Part shown: positions 5,472-6,618 of the stretch, one piece after another
Layout: every line of letters begins with the position of its first letter
How positions within the stretch are numbered: the stretch's first letter is position 1
Program-made: the position numbers and the translations under genes
The notes under the pieces: generated by a model
What the model saw: only the letters and a program-made list of their open reading frames with translations
Told to the model about the DNA's origin: nothing
Database searches by the model: none
Assembly: GCA_028678555.1 (NCBI GenBank)
Contig: JAJRDF010000107.1
Location: forward strand, 1-6,618
DNA: 6,618 nt
Reading direction: 5' to 3'
From: Methanomicrobiales archaeon
Lineage (GTDB): Archaea > Halobacteriota > Methanomicrobia > Methanomicrobiales > JACTUA01

Positions 5472-6149
5472 TCAAACGATTGCTGCCACCTTCCCGTCGG
5501 CATAGGACATCTCGGCACGGGCATAGGGGACATACCCGCCGCCTGCCGTGATCTCCCGTACTCCGGTGATGGTGAGACCGGCCGCCTTTGCCACCGCATC
5601 GGCGTCGGCCCGGGCCAGCTGAACGGCTTCTGTCAGGGCATCATCACGCAGTGCCTGCTGCTTCTCATCCGAGATCGTGAAGGAGACGCCGTTCACGTTG
5701 TTCGCACCGTTCGCCACTGCGAGATCCAGCAGGTCCCCCGTTCTGCTGATGTCCTTCACGGTGATGAGCAGGGTGTTTGTCACCCGGTAGTACTTGATGT
5801 TCTTCGCAAAGATCGAGCCGCTCTCATCGTAGACCGGGTACATGGAAAAGCCGGTGGTCTTCAGATCCGATTCAGCGACACCGGCCCCCTTCAGGGCAGC
5901 GATGATATCTGCCATGATCGCCGCGTTCTCTGCCTGGGCACGTTTCGGATCCATGTTCTCGGTCTGGACCGAGACCGAGATCTCGGCCTGGTCCGGTGTC
6001 GTGGTCACCTCACCGGTGGCAGAGGTGTGGATCAGTCGTTCTTTCGTCGTATCCTCTGCCGCCGCAGCGACACCGCCGATGGCGGCGGTGGCGATCACCA
6101 TGCAGGCGATGAAGAGAAGGATCAGTCGTCTCATCATGATCGTTTCCAT
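5472..6149 (-). CDS. Secreted SIMPL-domain (DUF541) protein, apparently shortened at the C-terminus
   Basis: A 225-residue protein (221 from M5). After MMRR comes a hydrophobic signal peptide (LILLFIACMVIATAAIGGVAA) with likely cleavage near AAA-ED, so it should be exported. The mature part is a SIMPL domain: HTSATGEVTTTPDQAEISVSV, the helix AQAENAAIMADIIAALKGAG, DLKTTGFSMYP, YRVTNTLLITVKD and GANNVNGVSFTISDE. The fold is known from periplasmic and surface proteins; no enzymatic role is established. Family members usually continue past this point with a TPI.PG-type segment and a final alternating beta strand; here the protein stops right after DGKVAAIV, and I do not find that segment in the other two frames just downstream. 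A TATA-like box at 6171-6162 predicts a start near 6141, which favours M5 (6137) or M6 over ATG 6149. Family call firm, truncation moderately so. Confidence 0.85.
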   Translation of the reverse strand: METIMMRRLILLFIACMVIATAAIGGVAAAAEDTTKERLIHTSATGEVTTTPDQAEISVSVQTENMDPKRAQAENAAIMADIIAALKGAGVAESDLKTTGFSMYPVYDESGSIFAKNIKYYRVTNTLLITVKDISRTGDLLDLAVANGANNVNGVSFTISDEKQQALRDDALTEAVQLARADADAVAKAAGLTITGVREITAGGGYVPYARAEMSYADGKVAAIV

Positions 6150-6161
6150 GGGGATGCGGGG

Positions 6162-6171
6162 GATTTATACA
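6162..6171 (-). promoter_or_regulatory. TATA box for the SIMPL gene
   Basis: TGTATAAATC on the minus strand, centred only 18 nt before ATG 6149. The usual TATA-to-start distance of about 25 nt puts transcription near 6141, inside the longest ORF, which suggests a nearly leaderless message starting at ATG 6137 or 6134. A weaker TAAAAGG further upstream (about 6180-6174) would fit a start at 6149. Confidence 0.5.
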
Positions 6172-6210
6172 TACCTTTTACTTCTAAAAATTTGGAAATC
6201 ACCGGGAGAA

Positions 6211-6248
6211 CCCGGGAGGGATCGGCCGGGGGCTCCAGGCGTCCCGGG
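6211..6248. repeat. Inverted repeat in the divergent intergenic region
   Basis: CCCGGGA (6211-6217) and TCCCGGG (6242-6248) flank 24 nt in the GC-rich middle of the 230-bp gap between the SIMPL gene and the right-hand gene. A second small one, GGGG-ATCG-CCCC, follows at 6256-6267. No function is evident; their position between two divergent promoters leaves a regulatory site possible. Confidence 0.35.
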
Positions 6249-6295
6249 AACCGCAGGGGATCGCCCCATCGACGGCGGAGGTTAGAATGTATAAC

Positions 6296-6322
6296 CTATA
6301 TATAGAGGTTTTGATATATCAA
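6296..6322 (+). promoter_or_regulatory. Promoter region of the right-hand gene with two palindromes
   Basis: Two AT-rich perfect palindromes sit five bases apart: CTATATATAG (6296-6305) and TTGATATATCAA (6311-6322). Either can serve as the + strand TATA box, giving starts near 6326 or 6342 and leaders of about 54 or 38 nt to ATG 6380. The second palindrome would lie between TATA box and start if the first one is used, a position suited to a repressor. Confidence 0.5.
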
Positions 6323-6379
6323 TTAATCCTCGCCATGTGAAATTGAGGTTTCCAGCGAAGATTCCGGTGGAGATACCGT

Positions 6380-6618
6380 ATGATGTTCCCCTATGAAATC
6401 GAGACCCTGCTGAACCTGGACGGGCTGCAGGATATGCAGGAGATCCTTGACCGGCTGGTGAAGGTACGCGAATACTCCCGGGAGAAGGTCAAAGCCCTGG
6501 GCCATGATGTGAAGACCCTGGACCTGGACAACCTTCCCGGCCACCTGGACAAGGAAGAGATCTACTGGCTCTCGTTCTACAAGAACCTCTTCAATTTCAT
6601 CAGCATCCCCCTGTGGGT
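6380..6618 (+). CDS. Unrecognised conserved-looking protein, N-terminal part (cut at right edge)
   Basis: Seventy-nine complete codons are visible before the window ends. The start is ATG 6380 (a second ATG follows directly), with GGTGGAG about 7 nt upstream as a good Shine-Dalgarno motif. The sequence begins MMFPYEIETLLNLDGLQ and is mostly amphipathic helix (DMQEILDRLVKVREYSREKV), followed by LDLDNLPGHLDKEEIYWLSF and a hydrophobic, aromatic stretch (YKNLFNFISIPLW). There is no signal peptide. Codon use is GC3-rich like the neighbours, and no stop interrupts it, so coding is well supported. I do not recognise the family and propose no function. It is divergent from the SIMPL gene and has its own promoter. 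Confidence 0.8.
   Translation, partial: MMFPYEIETLLNLDGLQDMQEILDRLVKVREYSREKVKALGHDVKTLDLDNLPGHLDKEEIYWLSFYKNLFNFISIPLW

Noticed and set aside
5186..5599. N-terminal extension of the kinase frame by 138 residues
   Set aside because: It overlaps the SIMPL coding region by 128 bp, is rich in proline and arginine, crosses the strong hairpins and does not resemble a kinase N-terminus; a TATA-like box sits just before the internal ATG 5185.

Overview
The window looks like chromosomal DNA from a GC-rich methanogenic euryarchaeon, most likely of the order Methanomicrobiales. The basis is family content: an archaeal NusA-like KH protein, a PAS/HisKA_2 kinase with a REC-PAS regulator, a SIMPL protein, a flippase-like membrane protein and a DUF151 nuclease. 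Promoters are of archaeal TATA type, and several genes have Shine-Dalgarno motifs matching the archaeal 16S tail. No lineage marker was searched, so the taxon is an inference. I see no rRNA, tRNA, CRISPR array, transposase or phage gene.

Layout. On the + strand, the 3' end of a flippase-like (LPG_synthase_TM) membrane protein (2-340) is followed 32 bp later by a complete DUF151/BFN nuclease-family gene (373-822). A short degenerate repeat tract (807-887) separates it from a convergent minus-strand pair: a NusA-like double-KH gene (1196-1633) whose stop overlaps the start of hisE (888-1199) as ATGA. Upstream lies a 692-bp stretch without an obvious gene. Within it I find a 45-codon minus-strand ORF (1847-1984) with its own TATA box and SD-like motif, then an AT-rich island.

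Next come two minus-strand signalling genes: a REC-PAS response regulator (2326-3213) downstream of a four-helix membrane PAS-PAS-HisKA_2-HATPase histidine kinase (3350-5185). Each appears to have its own promoter, but they plausibly form one phosphorelay. A 286-bp hairpin-rich spacer separates the kinase from a secreted SIMPL-domain protein (5472-6149, minus), which seems to lack its usual final C-terminal strand. An AT-rich divergent promoter region with two perfect palindromes leads to an unrecognised + strand gene (6380 onward) cut by the window edge.

No clearly new multi-gene system is visible. The items most worth checking are the 45-aa small protein, the shortened SIMPL gene next to the structured spacer, and the periodic repeat that copies the 3' end of the DUF151 gene.
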